The translations under genes and the position numbers were made by a program. This document shows positions 1-8,867 of a DNA stretch of 52,865 nt, one piece after another. The stretch's first letter is position 1. The number at the start of each line of letters is the position of its first letter. Origin of the DNA: Acinetobacter pollinis (lineage in GTDB: Bacteria > Pseudomonadota > Gammaproteobacteria > Pseudomonadales > Moraxellaceae); NCBI RefSeq assembly GCF_015627175.1, contig NZ_VTDQ01000016.1, positions 1-52,865 on the forward strand, read 5' to 3'. The notes beneath the pieces are model-generated. The model did no database searches. It saw only the letters and a program-made list of their open reading frames with translations, and had not been told where the DNA came from.

Positions 1-1
1 G

Positions 2-268
2 CTCAAAGCATCTATTCCAAATGTACAACTTTCACAAGATGAATATGATGTTTATCTAGACTTTGTGTATCAGTTTGGCATTGGTACGTTTAATCAATCT
101 TCTATGCGAAATTATTTACTAAAAGGTGACTATAAGCAAGCTTGTACAGCGTTATTAAAATATAAATATACGGCTGGTCGGGATTGTTCAGTCCGATCAA
201 ATAATTGCTATGGTGTCTACGTTAGACAATTTAATAGATACCAAAAATGTATAGGAATGAATCAATGA
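2..268 (+). CDS. Phage lysozyme (GH24), 3' part only
   Basis: The reading frame is open from base 2, so the gene begins before the window and only its C-terminal 88 residues are visible. The segment has the usual features of phage GH24 endolysins: a YQFGIGTF stretch, a Lys-rich ALLKYKY helix and a GRDCSVRSNNCYGVYVRR-like end. The N-terminal catalytic Glu is outside the window. Its role is muralytic cleavage of peptidoglycan during lysis. The stop codon overlaps the next start (ATGA at 265-268), the usual coupling of endolysin to Rz. It belongs to a resident prophage distinct from the Mu-like element, which carries its own GH108 endolysin. The identification is firm; whether the gene is intact cannot be seen here. 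Confidence 0.85.
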   Translation, partial: LKASIPNVQLSQDEYDVYLDFVYQFGIGTFNQSSMRNYLLKGDYKQACTALLKYKYTAGRDCSVRSNNCYGVYVRQFNRYQKCIGMNQ

Positions 269-510
269 CTTATTTCATTGCAATATGTAAATATTGGAAA
301 GAGTTTATGATTTTACTTCTAATATTTTTAGTACTTGGTCTTGTTGTTATCTTAAGTCATAAAGACAATCAAATGATGTTAATTAAACAAAAGTATCCCT
401 CTTATGTGGCAGAGCAATCGGAGCAACATCTAAAAGCACAGCTTGCTTTACAGGAAAAACAAGAAGAATACGACAATCAAATTATTATTGCAGAGAAAAA
501 CTATATGTAA
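265..510 (+). pseudogene. Rz-type i-spanin, 5' half, interrupted by the Mu-like prophage
   Basis: The start at 265 overlaps the lysozyme stop. The visible 81 residues have one N-terminal membrane segment (about residues 15-31, ILLLIFLVLGLVVIL) followed by a Gln/Glu-rich helix, the layout of Rz inner-membrane spanins. Native sequence ends at base 505. The last codons and the stop at 508-510 come from the inserted prophage end. Joining base 505 to base 32576 restores one frame of 157 codons, close to the usual Rz size, with the C-terminal half at 32575-32808. The gene is therefore split by a 32-kb insertion and should not give a working spanin. Confidence 0.8.
501..505. repeat. Target-site duplication CTATA, left copy
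   Basis: CTATA directly abuts the TG terminus of the Mu-like prophage and is repeated directly at 32571-32575 just after its CA terminus. Five-base duplications are what Mu-family transposition makes. Removing one copy and the prophage repairs the Rz reading frame, which independently supports this assignment. Confidence 0.9.
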
Positions 511-630
511 GTTGCCGATTTATTTTGCACTCTTTTACATTTCATTTTGCACCGTTTTTTTACAGTTATTTTGCACTAAACCTTAAATTCTAACGATTTT
601 TATACTTAACCTATTTAGTGCAAAATAAAG
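506..630. repeat. Prophage left terminus (Mu right-end equivalent) with clustered transposase-type sites
   Basis: The box TTTTGCAC occurs at 523-530, 545-552 and 569-576, spaced 22 and 24 bp. An inverted copy (GTGCAAAA) lies at 618-625. Bases 533-556 are a perfect 24-bp inverted match to 32365-32388, and 614-630 is a perfect 17-bp direct match to 32417-32433. The tight spacing resembles the R1-R2-R3 layout at the right end of Mu, where transposase binds. Assignment as binding sites is inference from position and repetition. The 149 bp from the terminus to the tail-fibre stop hold no gene. Confidence 0.75.
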
Positions 631-659
631 TGTCAATATCTCCATTTATATAGTTAATC

Positions 660-1973
660 TTATGGGCGAGCATAAATGGTATGTCTACCATTTAACATAC
701 CTGTTGGAAAGTCTGAATCCTTAGTGGTTTTACTCACTTCTTTAGCGTAAAAGGCTACTGAATAAACCAACGTTTCATTATTTGGTGTACTCACTGTTCT
801 CATTTCAAAAGGTATACCTAATACGATATTACCGTCTTTATCTGTAGCTGCACGAACGACTTGTGTATTCACTGGTGTATAGTCAGCATTTGGTAAAGCT
901 GCTGTTTGTTTGGCAACCTCAACAATCGCCCATAGCTCTTTATTGAGTTGGTCTTGAAGTTGACTGCGGTAATAAGTCGGAATATGGGTCACAGGCTTTT
1001 CAAATGTAGAAAGGCTATTTAACTCAATATACTTTTTAGTAGTATCACTATAATAGAACCATTCATAATTTGGATAAATTGCGTATCCATCATCTTGTTG
1101 AGCATCCTCAACGCCACTTTTATTTGAGAAATCTACTGTTGATGTATAACCAACTGGGGAGAAGCTTTTTGGACGATCATTTACATAGATTGAACCTTTT
1201 CCATTGCCATAGTCTTTATTCCAAACGGATAAATCATAAGCAATCTCTGCATATCCACCTTGAGGCAATTCAAAAACATATTTTAATGGTGTTTCTTTAA
1301 GGTCATATCCTGCGGCATTGTAAGTTCTAACGTTATTATCAGTCAGTTTTGTTCCATCTTGGCTAAATGTTCTGACGTAAATATTACCGTTACCTTGTGG
1401 TTGAAAATCGAAATAGAGTAAGAACTGGCCATAAGAACGCCAAGGTTTAAATGTAAAAGTGCCTGATTTACTGTTCCACCAACGGACACCGCCAACTTCA
1501 AAGTTTGTATCACCATCTAAACCGTCCCAACCATAAACACGGTTTGTATCAGCAATAGGAGTATCAGCACTTGCTGTCATAGGTAAGTTAACCCCAAAAG
1601 TACTGGCAAGTAGGTACTGTGGGTGAGGATTCTTCGCACTTTTATGTTGTTGTAAATTTGCTGAAGCATAGTCTATGGCTTGTTGTAGTGCTGCTTTGGT
1701 TGCTAAGGTCATGAGTCTATTTTCTATGGCTTCAGCAAGTGCCATCACGCTATCATTGGTTGCAATAATTTTATAAAGCTGTTCTCGGCTATTACTATCG
1801 AGTGTATAGCCATTTTTCTCAATAAGATTACAGAGCTCTTCTTGTAGGGTGTTGCACCAATCAGGGGTGAGGTAGGTGGCATCTTGGCCTGAAAGGTCGC
1901 TATTGTCATGAAAGCCTGCTTTACCTGTCCCGTTTAGATCAGGACGTGCATTCACGCTATTAATTCTTTGCAT
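660..1973 (-). CDS. Tail fibre protein
   Basis: The 437-residue product is the last gene of the late region, after the gp48-like protein and next to the prophage end, the usual place for the receptor-binding fibre. The N-terminal 90 residues resemble baseplate-anchoring segments of Mu-like fibres (WCNTLQEELCNLIE). A NPHPQYL motif near residue 115 is a common fibre landmark. The central part is rich in Gly, Asn, Tyr and Trp, as in beta-structured distal domains. No assembly chaperone gene follows, unlike Mu. Host receptor is unknown. Confidence 0.8.
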   Translation of the reverse strand: MQRINSVNARPDLNGTGKAGFHDNSDLSGQDATYLTPDWCNTLQEELCNLIEKNGYTLDSNSREQLYKIIATNDSVMALAEAIENRLMTLATKAALQQAIDYASANLQQHKSAKNPHPQYLLASTFGVNLPMTASADTPIADTNRVYGWDGLDGDTNFEVGGVRWWNSKSGTFTFKPWRSYGQFLLYFDFQPQGNGNIYVRTFSQDGTKLTDNNVRTYNAAGYDLKETPLKYVFELPQGGYAEIAYDLSVWNKDYGNGKGSIYVNDRPKSFSPVGYTSTVDFSNKSGVEDAQQDDGYAIYPNYEWFYYSDTTKKYIELNSLSTFEKPVTHIPTYYRSQLQDQLNKELWAIVEVAKQTAALPNADYTPVNTQVVRAATDKDGNIVLGIPFEMRTVSTPNNETLVYSVAFYAKEVSKTTKDSDFPTGMLNGRHTIYARP

Positions 1974-1974
1974 T

Positions 1975-2502
1975 TTAACTCTCTAATTCAATTTTTAAAT
2001 AGGCAGGGAGATAGTGTTCGGCAATACAACTTAGATCAGTATTGGCATTGAGCTTTAACTTCACCTTGTAGCGCAGTTGTTCGGTATTTACGGACAGATT
2101 GCATGGCGTTGTGCACTGTATTGGTTTGTAAGTCGTAATTTTGAGGAGGGTTAATCCAAATAGTGTCAAGATGGTTTTTAAGTAGCTCAAGTTAAAAACA
2201 TTTTGGGTTTCTTTAATCCAAGAAAGTATATTTAAACGTTCCTCTATATTTGGTGTGGTAATAGCATTACATTTAAGGGGTAAACCAAACTCTGCTTCGT
2301 ATTCACTGATTAATTCCACAGGAATAGATGACAACGTATTCAGGAGACGCTTTGCATCAAGATCGCATTGTGCAAGTGCTTTTGCATGTACCAAAATGTC
2401 TGCTGCAATCGTGGTATTGGGTGCTGTGTCATAGCCACCAGTCGGTAAGAGTTGGCGTAGTACCGTGGCGTATAAGCGAGTAGTTTCTTCTATCGTCATC
2501 AT
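1975..2502 (-). CDS. Baseplate protein, DUF2313 (Mu gp48-like)
   Basis: This 175-residue protein has the YmfQ/DUF2313 pattern: a short helical start (RLYATVLRQLLPTGG), a central FGLPLKC segment and a C-terminal Cys-containing region. In Mu-like phages it completes the baseplate wedge between the gp47 protein and the tail fibre. Its start overlaps the stop of the gp47-like gene by 4 bp and its stop is one base from the fibre start, so the three are translationally linked. Confidence 0.8.
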   Translation of the reverse strand: MMTIEETTRLYATVLRQLLPTGGYDTAPNTTIAADILVHAKALAQCDLDAKRLLNTLSSIPVELISEYEAEFGLPLKCNAITTPNIEERLNILSWIKETQNVFNLSYLKTILTLFGLTLLKITTYKPIQCTTPCNLSVNTEQLRYKVKLKLNANTDLSCIAEHYLPAYLKIELES

Positions 2503-3542
2503 GTTTGTTTCACTACAATATTACCTGCACGTAACCATTCAACATGCATCCAATTGACTTCAGCAACAATATTACTGTTCTGCGATAACACGACATCACT
2601 TACATTATCTAATGCCATGATACGGCTGATTAACGTTGAAACTTGGAGGGTCTGAGCAGGTTCAAGTTCATTGAAGTAGCTTTTTATGGTTTCTTCTACA
2701 TCGGTTAAGTTGGCAGATATTCCTGTAATAGTGGCGACTAAATCGACTTTACGTTCTGTTGGTGCAAAAGCACGACAATCTGCCCAAAAGCCTGCATAGT
2801 CATCTAAAACAGCTTGTGCTGTATCTAAAAGAGATTTAGAGGGGAGAGCCTTTCCACTGGCGGTGATAGCAACATCTAAAGAACCAAGCCCTCGACGTTT
2901 AGGGTAAACGTAAATGTATTCAACCCCTGAAATTGTATGCATTACAGATACAATATCGGCTTTACGATCCCGATTAAAACCGAGTTGCTTGCGTTCAAGT
3001 AGACGTGTACGCCAGTCTTCTAGTGCTTCGCTATCTGCACCACCAGTTAAATTATTGACAGTTGCTGTACCATCAAGACCTGCTAAAGGGCTAACCCAAA
3101 GCAATGATGTGCCTGTAAAATTCCAACTTGCACCAACTTGATCAGCAGTAATATTAACGATCGTCTTTTGCCCAGAAATTAAATAAGTATCATTGATAAC
3201 ATGCCAGTAATAGCCATTGCCATCCGTCAGTTTTGTGCCTGACTTAATTGTTAAGTCGACGTTAGATTGAGCTGTAACTGATCCTGTGGTCGTACTTCCA
3301 CCTAAACGAGGAAGATTGAGTTCTTCAGCATGAATATATAAGTAAGGCTCATCTGCGGTACTAATAAAAAGCTGGCGTTGTATGTAGGTTTGATGGTGAT
3401 ATAAGCCTTCAACAACTGAGGCTGTACCATCGGCACGGATACCTGCATCAGAGTCATCTGAAGCAGTAATTCCTGTTGTATTACGATATTCTTGAAGAAT
3501 GCTTTTGCGTATTTGTTCAAAGCTTTTAATGGAGTAAGCCAT
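2499..3542 (-). CDS. Baseplate protein J family (Mu gp47-like)
   Basis: The 347-residue product carries the baseplate J signature: an N-terminal helix that attaches to the wedge (SIKSFEQIRKSILQEYRN), then AEELNLPRLGG, GGADSEALEDWRTRLLER and a C-terminal domain ending in LRAGNIVV. It forms the wedge that ties baseplate to fibre. I take the ATG at 3542 because the upstream 22 codons overlap the gp46-like gene and lack the conserved start; this ATG sits one base after that gene's stop. Confidence 0.88.
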   Translation of the reverse strand: MAYSIKSFEQIRKSILQEYRNTTGITASDDSDAGIRADGTASVVEGLYHHQTYIQRQLFISTADEPYLYIHAEELNLPRLGGSTTTGSVTAQSNVDLTIKSGTKLTDGNGYYWHVINDTYLISGQKTIVNITADQVGASWNFTGTSLLWVSPLAGLDGTATVNNLTGGADSEALEDWRTRLLERKQLGFNRDRKADIVSVMHTISGVEYIYVYPKRRGLGSLDVAITASGKALPSKSLLDTAQAVLDDYAGFWADCRAFAPTERKVDLVATITGISANLTDVEETIKSYFNELEPAQTLQVSTLISRIMALDNVSDVVLSQNSNIVAEVNWMHVEWLRAGNIVVKQT

Positions 3543-3543
3543 C

Positions 3544-3906
3544 TTATCCTCCGACTGCAACAAAGTAAGGAATTGTTTGTTTTTGTCCTGTGAGACGTGT
3601 GACCTCAATACTTAAATCAACACGACTTTGTACAGTTTGTGATGCACTCACGACGATGTCTGATAAGCGATCAGGGATAAGATCATCCAATGCTTCTGCT
3701 GCATATTGTTCTATCAGTTGCAACATGCGTGGTACATCTTTTGAGCGCTTTAATTTGTAGAACTGACTGCCTAAATCGGGATTAGCCCAATATTTTGCAC
3801 GGTGAATATTTAAGCGCTGACAGATACAAATGACATCATCTTGTGTGAATGTCGCATCAAGTGAAGTCAAGATGTAGTCTTTGGTTTCTAGATTAATATT
3901 CGCCAT
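3544..3906 (-). CDS. Baseplate protein, GP46 family (Mu gp46-like)
   Basis: This 120-residue protein matches the GP46/gp25-like wedge family by size, order and motifs: LGSQFYKLKRSKDVPRM, a following acidic helix and DLSIEVTRLTGQ near the end. It lies between the gp45-like spike and the gp47-like J protein, the conserved order in Mu. It should act as a wedge component that primes sheath assembly. Confidence 0.82.
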   Translation of the reverse strand: MANINLETKDYILTSLDATFTQDDVICICQRLNIHRAKYWANPDLGSQFYKLKRSKDVPRMLQLIEQYAAEALDDLIPDRLSDIVVSASQTVQSRVDLSIEVTRLTGQKQTIPYFVAVGG

Positions 3907-3909
3907 GCG

Positions 3910-4374
3910 TTATCCTTCCATTTTTTGGTTAGGTGAAGGGGAGTTACCATGATTATGGCCGTTATAAACTTCTCTAATTTGTTGCATCGTTCCTGTTTTA
4001 TCTTTGACTTGACCATCGACAAATAAGTCACCTTTGATGTGTGTGCCATCTTTTTTAAGCCAGACAGAATGTCCAAATTGGTCATAAATACAGGTTTCGC
4101 CTGATGCAACATCCACAGTGATTGCACCACCTTTAGTGGCGATCACCACGGAACGTGAGGTCTTGCCTTGTAGGGGTAACAGCACTACCTTTGCATCTTT
4201 AGGTATATGTGAGCTAAAGCCGATTTGCTGATAATTTTCAATTTCTTGTAAAACTTCATCGGCAAAGCCTTTAAGCTGTAATGCGCTTGATCCCGCACGG
4301 GCAACGATACCTAAAAAGCTTTGACGGACTTGAGTTTTCGCTTTGCCAATTTGATGGCGAACTGTATGAATCAT
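3910..4374 (-). CDS. Baseplate spike protein V (Mu gp45-like)
   Basis: The product has 154 residues. An OB-type N-terminal part (GFSSHIPKDAKVVLLPLQG, GKTSRSVVIATKG) is followed by a short beta-helix (DGTHIKGDLFVDG) and a tip motif VYNGHNHG, whose paired His residues bind iron in Mu and P2 spikes. It pierces the outer membrane at contraction. The ATG overlaps the end of the upstream gp44-like gene by 4 bp. The trimeric structure is inferred from family knowledge. Confidence 0.88.
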   Translation of the reverse strand: MIHTVRHQIGKAKTQVRQSFLGIVARAGSSALQLKGFADEVLQEIENYQQIGFSSHIPKDAKVVLLPLQGKTSRSVVIATKGGAITVDVASGETCIYDQFGHSVWLKKDGTHIKGDLFVDGQVKDKTGTMQQIREVYNGHNHGNSPSPNQKMEG

Positions 4375-5468
4375 TGGGCTTGTCTTCGGTGATGTTTGTG
4401 GTGACGATTACGCTTTTTATGCGTTTTGTTTTTCTCAGCAATCGGTTGTACCCAGTCACCTTGTCTTTTGAGTTTGAGTTCAGTGGTTTGTCCATTGCTG
4501 CGGGATAGGTGTAATGTACGTCCCATCACTGCCCATTTCGCAGTTGCCCGACTGAGTACGTCACTTCTTAGATTGAGATACCAACCTGCTGACCAGACTT
4601 TTTCATCAACTGTCCAACCTGCAACCGTTACTTTTAGGTTATATGCTTCAAGGTTGTTATCACCGATGATCTTTTTAAGTGCCACATCTGCTTCAGCTTT
4701 TGTATCAATATCACCGAGTGAAACAATTTTTAGGCGATTAAATGGGTAAGGTGTTTTTGTCAGAGTCTCAGCCAAAATGTGATTTGCATTGCTGTCTTGA
4801 CTAAGTATTTTTATTTGGCTGAAAACATCAGATACATCCTCATCATATTGGGCATCAAGGACATTGTTTTGATTACCATCAAACATAAGCTGTAAAGATG
4901 TTTGAACATAGTATGGTCGTTCAAAGGGGTTACCAATTTGAAGTGTGCCATCTGCATCTAGCCAAATTGTTTGACCTGTGGCTGAAGCGGCTTTCGTTAA
5001 TGCATCCCAAAGTGATTCGCTTGGCTCAACAGATATTTTACTTTTTAAGGTATTGTCATCATGGATGATAATTTTGGGAAATAGCTGACTAAGATTGCCC
5101 TTTTTAATGTATTGGTTGATGAGTTCTTCAAGACTGATTTGTCGACCATTAAATATAGGAACAGAGCAGTTAATCAACTGCCCAACCAAGTCACGTCCTG
5201 AAATCTGTAAACCGCGTCCATGTCTTGTGATTGCTTCAGATAAGCGATCAACAATGCCTGTCATAATTAACTGATTGTCGTAGTACAACTGAGCTTGTTG
5301 ACCTGCGCTGATACTGTTAGGCAGTTGATCATAAACAGGATTAAATAATGTGACACTAAAACTGTCGGCAGGAATATCAATGGCATTATCTACAGTTGCC
5401 TCGTCCCAACCCGATAGCTCGTATCCTCCAATCATTAAGCGAATACTTTTATTTTGATTATCTTGCAT
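4371..5468 (-). CDS. Baseplate hub protein (Mu gp44/P-like)
   Basis: The 365-residue protein is the gpD/gp44-type hub: SVTLFNPVYDQLPNSISAGQ and TGIVDRLSEAITRHGRGLQ are typical of the hub beta-barrel, and the C-terminus is very basic (KNKTHKKRNRHHKHHRRQ). It connects the tail tube to the spike encoded next. The start overlaps the upstream N-like gene by 11 bp. The basic, histidine-rich tail is notable and could contact the spike, the tape measure or DNA; that is speculation. Confidence 0.85.
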   Translation of the reverse strand: MQDNQNKSIRLMIGGYELSGWDEATVDNAIDIPADSFSVTLFNPVYDQLPNSISAGQQAQLYYDNQLIMTGIVDRLSEAITRHGRGLQISGRDLVGQLINCSVPIFNGRQISLEELINQYIKKGNLSQLFPKIIIHDDNTLKSKISVEPSESLWDALTKAASATGQTIWLDADGTLQIGNPFERPYYVQTSLQLMFDGNQNNVLDAQYDEDVSDVFSQIKILSQDSNANHILAETLTKTPYPFNRLKIVSLGDIDTKAEADVALKKIIGDNNLEAYNLKVTVAGWTVDEKVWSAGWYLNLRSDVLSRATAKWAVMGRTLHLSRSNGQTTELKLKRQGDWVQPIAEKNKTHKKRNRHHKHHRRQAQ

Positions 5469-6642
5469 AAACGTTTAACTCCATTCCTTTTAAAAGAAGT
5501 GCAGGGTTGTTTAAGCGTGGGTTAAGACGTTGAATTTCATTTGCACGGGTATAGTCACCATACAATTGATGTGCAAGCCAATGCAGGGTACATGGCAACG
5601 TAATGGTCGTTGTTGTAAGCGGAGGGCGTTGCTCAATGAGTTCTTGTATTTGCAGGTGTATCTCATCTGCAAGGTTTTTATAAACTTGAATCTGTTGTGT
5701 GTTAATAAGCGTTAGACTTGCCGTTGTACGTCGTTCTTCATTAATGGCTTGTTGTATTGCTTTACGTACAGACTGACGCACTAATGCGAGTTCTAACGGG
5801 GTGAAACTACTTGTTGTTTGGTTATGACTGAGTTCGGTGCGTGTTTGTTGAATAATGGTTTGAGCAAGTGAAACATGACTTGAAATAACACAGGCACGCC
5901 ATGCTTGTTGTAACGTTGTTTTTTCATCATTTTCAAACAGTGTGCTAAAGCGAGTAATACGTTTAGATAAGTCTCTCCATTTTGTGAGTGCTGAAATATT
6001 CGTATCAAAGGTAAGTAATTGTCCTAAATCATCTACAAATGCCGTGATATAGCTTGGTGGGGAGAGCATATCGTCTATATTTTGTTTGGCAAGGTTGAGG
6101 TAAGTACGAGCAGTATTTATACCTGTACGAATACGATTTACGATATGGAAAAGGTGATCAGAATCTTCATTGTTGAGTTGAGCAAGCTCACTTTGTAATG
6201 CTGTGGCAGGTGCTGCAATAATGCTTTTTGTATCTGTAATATTCTGATTAACGGTAACTGGCGTAAAAAAGTTTTGTTGCTCTTTACCGACAATAAATTC
6301 AATGTTGATTGTGCATGCATCAACATTATCCGCTTCATGATCAATACTGTAATTTGCGACACTGGCATTGCACATGCCATAAATAGGGTGAATTAGTACA
6401 CCGCTACCACGGCTATTGAGTGCATCAATCAGTTGATCTGAGTCCGCTTTGTATGTATTGCCTGTAAAGATTGCATTGATTGAAATTTTACGAGGGTCTT
6501 TGCCTACGTCCTCAATGCTCGCTTCGTCAGAAAAAGGAGCTTGATGTATTGCTTGAGCTTTTGAAACAGCATCTTTAATTGTACTGCACTCAAAATAAAT
6601 GCCTCTAAAGCTTGCATCTTGTAACTCGTTTTTCCATGACAT
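5458..6642 (-). CDS. Baseplate/DNA circularization protein N family (Mu gp43-like)
   Basis: This 394-residue protein has the N-family start (MSWKNELQDASFRGIYFE, KDPRKISINAIFTGNTY, GSGVLIHPIYG) and ends with a LysM-like segment (LHWLAHQLYGDYTRANEIQRLNP). In Mu, N is a baseplate component despite the old family name. It heads a transcription block: proposed late-activator site 6701-6715 and a 12-bp-stem hairpin 6645-6675 lie just upstream. Confidence 0.85.
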   Translation of the reverse strand: MSWKNELQDASFRGIYFECSTIKDAVSKAQAIHQAPFSDEASIEDVGKDPRKISINAIFTGNTYKADSDQLIDALNSRGSGVLIHPIYGMCNASVANYSIDHEADNVDACTINIEFIVGKEQQNFFTPVTVNQNITDTKSIIAAPATALQSELAQLNNEDSDHLFHIVNRIRTGINTARTYLNLAKQNIDDMLSPPSYITAFVDDLGQLLTFDTNISALTKWRDLSKRITRFSTLFENDEKTTLQQAWRACVISSHVSLAQTIIQQTRTELSHNQTTSSFTPLELALVRQSVRKAIQQAINEERRTTASLTLINTQQIQVYKNLADEIHLQIQELIEQRPPLTTTTITLPCTLHWLAHQLYGDYTRANEIQRLNPRLNNPALLLKGMELNVYAR

Positions 6643-6644
6643 TG

Positions 6645-6675
6645 CAATAGACCTTAACCATAATAAGGTCTATTG
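6645..6675 (-). promoter_or_regulatory. 12-bp-stem hairpin in the leader of the N-like gene
   Basis: CAATAGACCTTA (6645-6656) pairs perfectly with TAAGGTCTATTG (6664-6675) around a 7-nt loop, and there is no U-run on the minus strand. It begins about 26 nt after the proposed activator site and ends 2 nt before the start codon. It could be a 5'-terminal mRNA-stabilising hairpin or a translation control; a terminator is unlikely. Confidence 0.5.
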
Positions 6676-6700
6676 TGCGATGGTCTATCGTTTATCGGAG

Positions 6701-6715
6701 CGGGAAAATATTCCG
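6701..6715 (-). promoter_or_regulatory. Proposed late-activator site, copy 1 (before N-like gene)
   Basis: The minus strand reads CGGAATATTTTCCCG, a GGAA-N4-TTCCC dyad that also sits between genes at five other places in the prophage. The distance to the downstream ATG is 59 bp. An AT-rich stretch with GATAAA/GATAGA follows at a -10-like distance. Function is inferred from repetition and placement. Confidence 0.65.
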
Positions 6716-6716
6716 A

Positions 6717-8867
6717 TTATTTTAAGGCAAGTGGGGCAATTGCTCCGTACCTCTGCTCTTGTTGAGTGGCATGAGATGAAATGCTTTGTGCAAGAGAGCT
6801 TAACGGTTGAGGAGCAGGAAAGTTCGGCAATATGGGTTTATTATTTACAATAGTTTGAGCAAGCATTGAAAAACCCTGATTTATTGAGTTAGTTTGCTTT
6901 TGTTGTTCTGCAATCATTTGCTCATATTTCGCTTGGCCTTCTAAAGCATCTTTGGCTTCTTGATTACCAAAAAAAGCCAATGCCTGTGTGATTTTTTCAC
7001 CGCCCCAGTTATCAAATTTCTGACCTGTTTCAGTAGTCATGTACATATTGCGAGAGACTGTGCCGACACCGTAGCCCAAGGCACCAGCGATGGCGACTTG
7101 GCCTGCTGCAGAACCGATCACTGCACCTGTACCCGTTGCAATTGCACTACCACCACGCATGACAGCACCACCTAAGCTACCTTTGCCTCCTAATGCTCCA
7201 CCAAGAACAGCACCACCACCTGCGGCTGCCAGTACAGATAAAGCACCTGTGGCTGCAATGGCTGATGCTGTTAGTGCTTCGTTAGAGCGCATGGTACTAA
7301 CAAGTCCTTTTTCAAAATTACCTAAAGCACTATTTACAGTTTCATAGATTTTAATCTGAGCGAGTATTTTTTCTTGTTCTACAGCTTCGCTTTGAGCAAA
7401 CTCATTGTCGCCTTTAATATCGGCAAGGCTTGCTGTCGCGCCTTCTTTATTCCATGACTTATCATAAATGTCTTTATAGTCGCCATTTTTTACACCTGTG
7501 ATGATGGCCGATATACCTGCTAAAGATTGTTTATTATGAAAAATATCCCCAAATTCACCCGATGTAACTAATTCTATAGCTTGTTTTGTACGGCTAATTT
7601 CCTCTTGGTTCTTACTTTTTATAGCAGTAGCAAGGCGAGCATTTAACTTTTGATATTGTGGGTTTTTAGAAAGCTGTCTATCCATGAGCATCGCAACGGA
7701 TGTAATGGTATCAACACCTTTGATTTGGTTGTTTGCTAGATAAGTTGTTAAATCAAAAACACGTTTATTCTTTTTTCCAAGTTTGGTCGGATCGCCTTTT
7801 TCAACATGGATATTTTTAGCAATCGCATCTTTAAAGTGCTTTTGGTTGACTAGGCCATAGAGGTCATCAATATTCGTTGCGGCTTCACCTGGTGTACCTG
7901 TATATTTTCTAGCAAGCTGTAGGTGAGTAGTTACATCATTTAAACCACGTTCCCCTGTGTAGCCTGCACGACTTGCACTGGCTAAGAGTACAGGTAAGAA
8001 CTGTGACATATCTTTTAACTCAAAGCCACCTGCTTGTCCTGAGCCAATCATACGGTCGAAAGCCACTTGTGTTCGATCTACGCCAACCCCAAATTGTTTG
8101 ACCTGTTGAGCAAGTTTAGCCATATCTGTTTCATCAGCACCACTTGCAAATGATGATTTTGCAATGGCTTGTAAAGGTGCTTTTAAGTCAGAAACTTTTT
8201 CATAAATTCCTGATGCTGCTAAAATCCCTGCGGCTTGTGATGTACCTTCAACAGTACCATGTCCTTGACGTACAGCATCTTTTGCATACCCCATAAGTTG
8301 TTCGTTTTGGGCTTTTGCTTCTTGCTTAGACATTCCATTAAAGCCATTGGTTATACTTGCTGTTGCATCAAAAATGACTTTGGAAAAGTTGCGACCACGT
8401 TCAAGTGGAGTCGCTGCGACTGCCTTTGCTGCCATATATCCACCTGTAACACCGCCGACAACTGCACCGCCTTTTTGCCACAGGGAAGCTGTTTCTTTAC
8501 TGGCCTTTTGGGTACGTTGGCTTGACTGTTCAACTTGCTTCATCCAGTTTGCCATCTGTTTGGCAGAACCTTCTTGCTGTTTGAGTAGTTGGCTTTGTAA
8601 TTTGGTTTGAATAGACTGCTGACGTAAAACACCTTCAAGCATTCTGTTAGTGCGTAGTAGTTGATCTCCTGCACGCGCTGTATTTATTGTGGCTTCTGTA
8701 CCTGCTTTTGCAGTATTTACAAACTTTGCTTGAGCGCTATTTACTTGCGTCCATTGCTGATTGAGTTTGGTCGTCGATTGAACCTGATAATCAGATATCC
8801 GCTTTAATTCAGTGCCCGCATTACCTTTAATTTGAAGCGTCAATGAAACGGTCGTATTTTTACTCAT
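6717..8867 (-). CDS. Tail tape measure protein
   Basis: The 716-residue protein is the largest late product and lies after the chaperone genes. It starts with Gln/Thr-rich helical sequence (residues 1-130), then a TP901-like core (GTVEGTSQAAGILAASG, GGFELKDMSQFLPVLLASASRAGYTGERGL). Ala/Gly-rich hydrophobic segments follow at about 555-625, and the protein ends in a Pro/Gln-rich region. It sets tail length and threads the tube, and is probably ejected with the DNA. Confidence 0.9.
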   Translation of the reverse strand: MSKNTTVSLTLQIKGNAGTELKRISDYQVQSTTKLNQQWTQVNSAQAKFVNTAKAGTEATINTARAGDQLLRTNRMLEGVLRQQSIQTKLQSQLLKQQEGSAKQMANWMKQVEQSSQRTQKASKETASLWQKGGAVVGGVTGGYMAAKAVAATPLERGRNFSKVIFDATASITNGFNGMSKQEAKAQNEQLMGYAKDAVRQGHGTVEGTSQAAGILAASGIYEKVSDLKAPLQAIAKSSFASGADETDMAKLAQQVKQFGVGVDRTQVAFDRMIGSGQAGGFELKDMSQFLPVLLASASRAGYTGERGLNDVTTHLQLARKYTGTPGEAATNIDDLYGLVNQKHFKDAIAKNIHVEKGDPTKLGKKNKRVFDLTTYLANNQIKGVDTITSVAMLMDRQLSKNPQYQKLNARLATAIKSKNQEEISRTKQAIELVTSGEFGDIFHNKQSLAGISAIITGVKNGDYKDIYDKSWNKEGATASLADIKGDNEFAQSEAVEQEKILAQIKIYETVNSALGNFEKGLVSTMRSNEALTASAIAATGALSVLAAAGGGAVLGGALGGKGSLGGAVMRGGSAIATGTGAVIGSAAGQVAIAGALGYGVGTVSRNMYMTTETGQKFDNWGGEKITQALAFFGNQEAKDALEGQAKYEQMIAEQQKQTNSINQGFSMLAQTIVNNKPILPNFPAPQPLSSLAQSISSHATQQEQRYGAIAPLALK

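Noticed and set aside
588..595. TTCTAACG octamers through the prophage as a recurrent regulator site
   Set aside because: The core CTAACG hexamer is found about as often as chance predicts in 32 kb, mostly within genes. Only the tandem pair before the methylase is notable.
614..630. 17-bp direct repeat (also 32417-32433) as attachment-site core of an integrase-type prophage
   Set aside because: No tyrosine or serine integrase is present. The repeats lie inside the element and contain the transposase-type box. TG...CA ends with a 5-bp duplication explain the junctions better.
4426..4749. Plus-strand ORFs over 60 codons inside phage and VgrG genes
   Set aside because: They are antisense to well-identified genes, have no ribosome sites and no recognisable protein features.
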